Part shown: positions 63,204 to 64,000 of the stretch, in pieces | Position numbering within the stretch: the first letter of the stretch is position 1 | Layout of the letters: the number at the start of each line of letters is the position of its first letter | Source of the DNA: Persicitalea sp964500445 | GTDB taxonomy: Bacteria; Bacteroidota; Bacteroidia; Cytophagales; Spirosomataceae | Length of the DNA stretch: 64,000 nucleotides | Assembly: GCA_964500445.1 (NCBI GenBank) | Contig: CAZCOG010000020.1 | Location: forward strand, 1 to 64,000 | Direction of reading: 5' to 3' | Translations under genes and position numbers: made by a program | Notes under the pieces: generated by a model | The model's input: only the letters and a program-made list of their open reading frames with translations | What the model was told of the DNA's origin: nothing | The model's database searches: none

Positions 63204-64000
63204 TTATTGTTGTTGCCGCCAGTATCCCATTTCGGCATTGGACAGTAGTTTCACCCGCGTTCTGTTGCCATTCAAATTAGTAGAGTAGAGACTGGGTTCA
63301 GATACACCATCATTTAGGACATTTGTGAAAATAATATTCTGTCCACTAGGTGAATATCTGGGGTCCAAATCATTAGTGCCGGCTGGTTTGACTGCATTGT
63401 TATTGTTGCTTCCTGTCGAAGCAGAAAGATCTCTCAGAGTCCGATCATTGAGATACAACTCGAACAGCCGTGCATCAGCTTGCCGACCTGTTTCATCCCT
63501 GAAATCATTAATATCCATTGAGAACAATACCTCACCTCCGTCGATTGAGAGAACAGGATTACTCACACGGCGTGAACTTTTCAGGATCGTCTCTTTGGAA
63601 CCACTACTGTTTATAATCATTAACTCGTTGTCGTAAACAGTCTCACTGGTGGTACGGGCCACGATTGTTTTTGTGGCTTCGTTCCAATCACAGCCAGCAA
63701 ACTGTTGACCAGGCGTAGCGCGAGCGACCTCAGTCAGCCCTGTCCCATCGATACTGATCGAATATAATCTATTGTTGCTGGGATAAATGATTTTTGATCC
63801 ATTGTTAGCCCAAGAGAAAGAAAGATCTAGCGGCAACAACCCACTTATTGGTACTTTAGTGATTTGCCGAAGACCCGTTCCGTCGCGATTAATTACAAAA
63901 ATCTGTAAGCTGGTCGCCCGGTTGGAAATGAAAGCGATTTTTTCCCGATCGGGGCTCACGATGGGCCGCCAGTTACTACCTTGGGTAGTTAATTGAACAA
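63204..64000 (-). CDS. TolB/PD40-type beta-propeller protein, 5' end outside window
   Basis: The frame is open to the window edge; an internal GTG at 63959 is not the true start, because in-frame residues before it (QLTTQGSNWRPIVSPDREK) already fit the repeat. About 265 residues are visible, made of PD40/WD40-like blades: IVSPDREKIAFISN, DLSFSWANNGSKIIYPSN, CDWNEATKTIVAR, PVLSIDGGEVLFSMD and DPRYSPSGQNIIFTN. Such propellers occur in TolB and in many Bacteroidota surface lipoproteins. It precedes the lasso-cyclase-like gene by 13 bases and ends in YWRQQQ. A role with that gene is suggested only by the tight spacing. Confidence 0.8.
   Translation of the reverse strand, partial: VQLTTQGSNWRPIVSPDREKIAFISNRATSLQIFVINRDGTGLRQITKVPISGLLPLDLSFSWANNGSKIIYPSNNRLYSISIDGTGLTEVARATPGQQFAGCDWNEATKTIVARTTSETVYDNELMIINSSGSKETILKSSRRVSNPVLSIDGGEVLFSMDINDFRDETGRQADARLFELYLNDRTLRDLSASTGSNNNNAVKPAGTNDLDPRYSPSGQNIIFTNVLNDGVSEPSLYSTNLNGNRTRVKLLSNAEMGYWRQQQ

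Overview
The window is chromosomal DNA of a member of the Bacteroidota, most likely a Cytophagales / Spirosomataceae relative (Dyadobacter-, Spirosoma- or Persicitalea-like). Reasons: start codons lack Shine-Dalgarno sequences; several promoters match the Bacteroidota -7 box TAnnTTTG; the gene families are typical of the group (SdrD_B/DUF11 giant surface proteins, an ABC permease fused to an M1 peptidase, a PVC-type cytochrome dehydrogenase, DUF1684, DUF2147, DUF2490, DUF1361, a MerC protein beside a Fur-family regulator, a GH144-like glucanase). The species cannot be named from the sequence alone.

Layout. 1-2440 (minus): an RqcH-like NFACT protein cut by the window edge, an MBL hydrolase and a CheY-like receiver. 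2643-3242: a DUF1684 lipoprotein-like protein. 3372-19721: two giant secreted repeat proteins on the minus strand, separated by an S9 peptidase on the plus strand; the second is broken by a 100-N assembly gap inside its repeats. 20015-23638: a large hybrid histidine kinase. 23786-26611: rsmA, a four-helix-bundle gene framed by inverted repeats, a GT9 glycosyltransferase and a small membrane protein. 26888-31311: an RNA-processing-type MBL protein, then an accA / HAD phosphatase / site-2 protease run. 31436-32091: a higBA toxin-antitoxin pair followed by a gene remnant. 32340-36315: three tandem, mosaic copies of a beta-propeller lipoprotein, divergent from an XRE regulator. 37077-45255: DEAD-box helicase, DUF1361, DUF2490 and DUF2147 genes, and an ABC ATPase with an ABC permease/M1 peptidase fusion. 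45328-46005: an outer-membrane barrel. 46241-54026: a sugar or sugar-acid catabolic cluster (Gfo/Idh oxidoreductase, cytochrome dehydrogenase, TIM-barrel isomerase, SDR, IlvD/Edd dehydratase). 54223-61151: serine hydrolase, MerC/Fur pair with a Zur-box-like palindrome, GH144-like glucanase, DJ-1 protein, PfkB kinase, sterol desaturase. 61229-64000: an AT-rich end holding a lasso-cyclase-like asparagine synthase homologue and a TolB-like protein that runs off the window.

The most unusual signals are sequence-level. The word AA[C/G]TACC is strongly over-used along coding strands. There is a family of imperfect intergenic inverted repeats, one pair of which frames a four-helix-bundle gene like a mobile cassette. 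The propeller-lipoprotein array shows pairwise mosaicism expected of repeated gene conversion. The two giant surface proteins share an N-terminal propeller and a Cys-rich C-terminal module ending in TKRKK.
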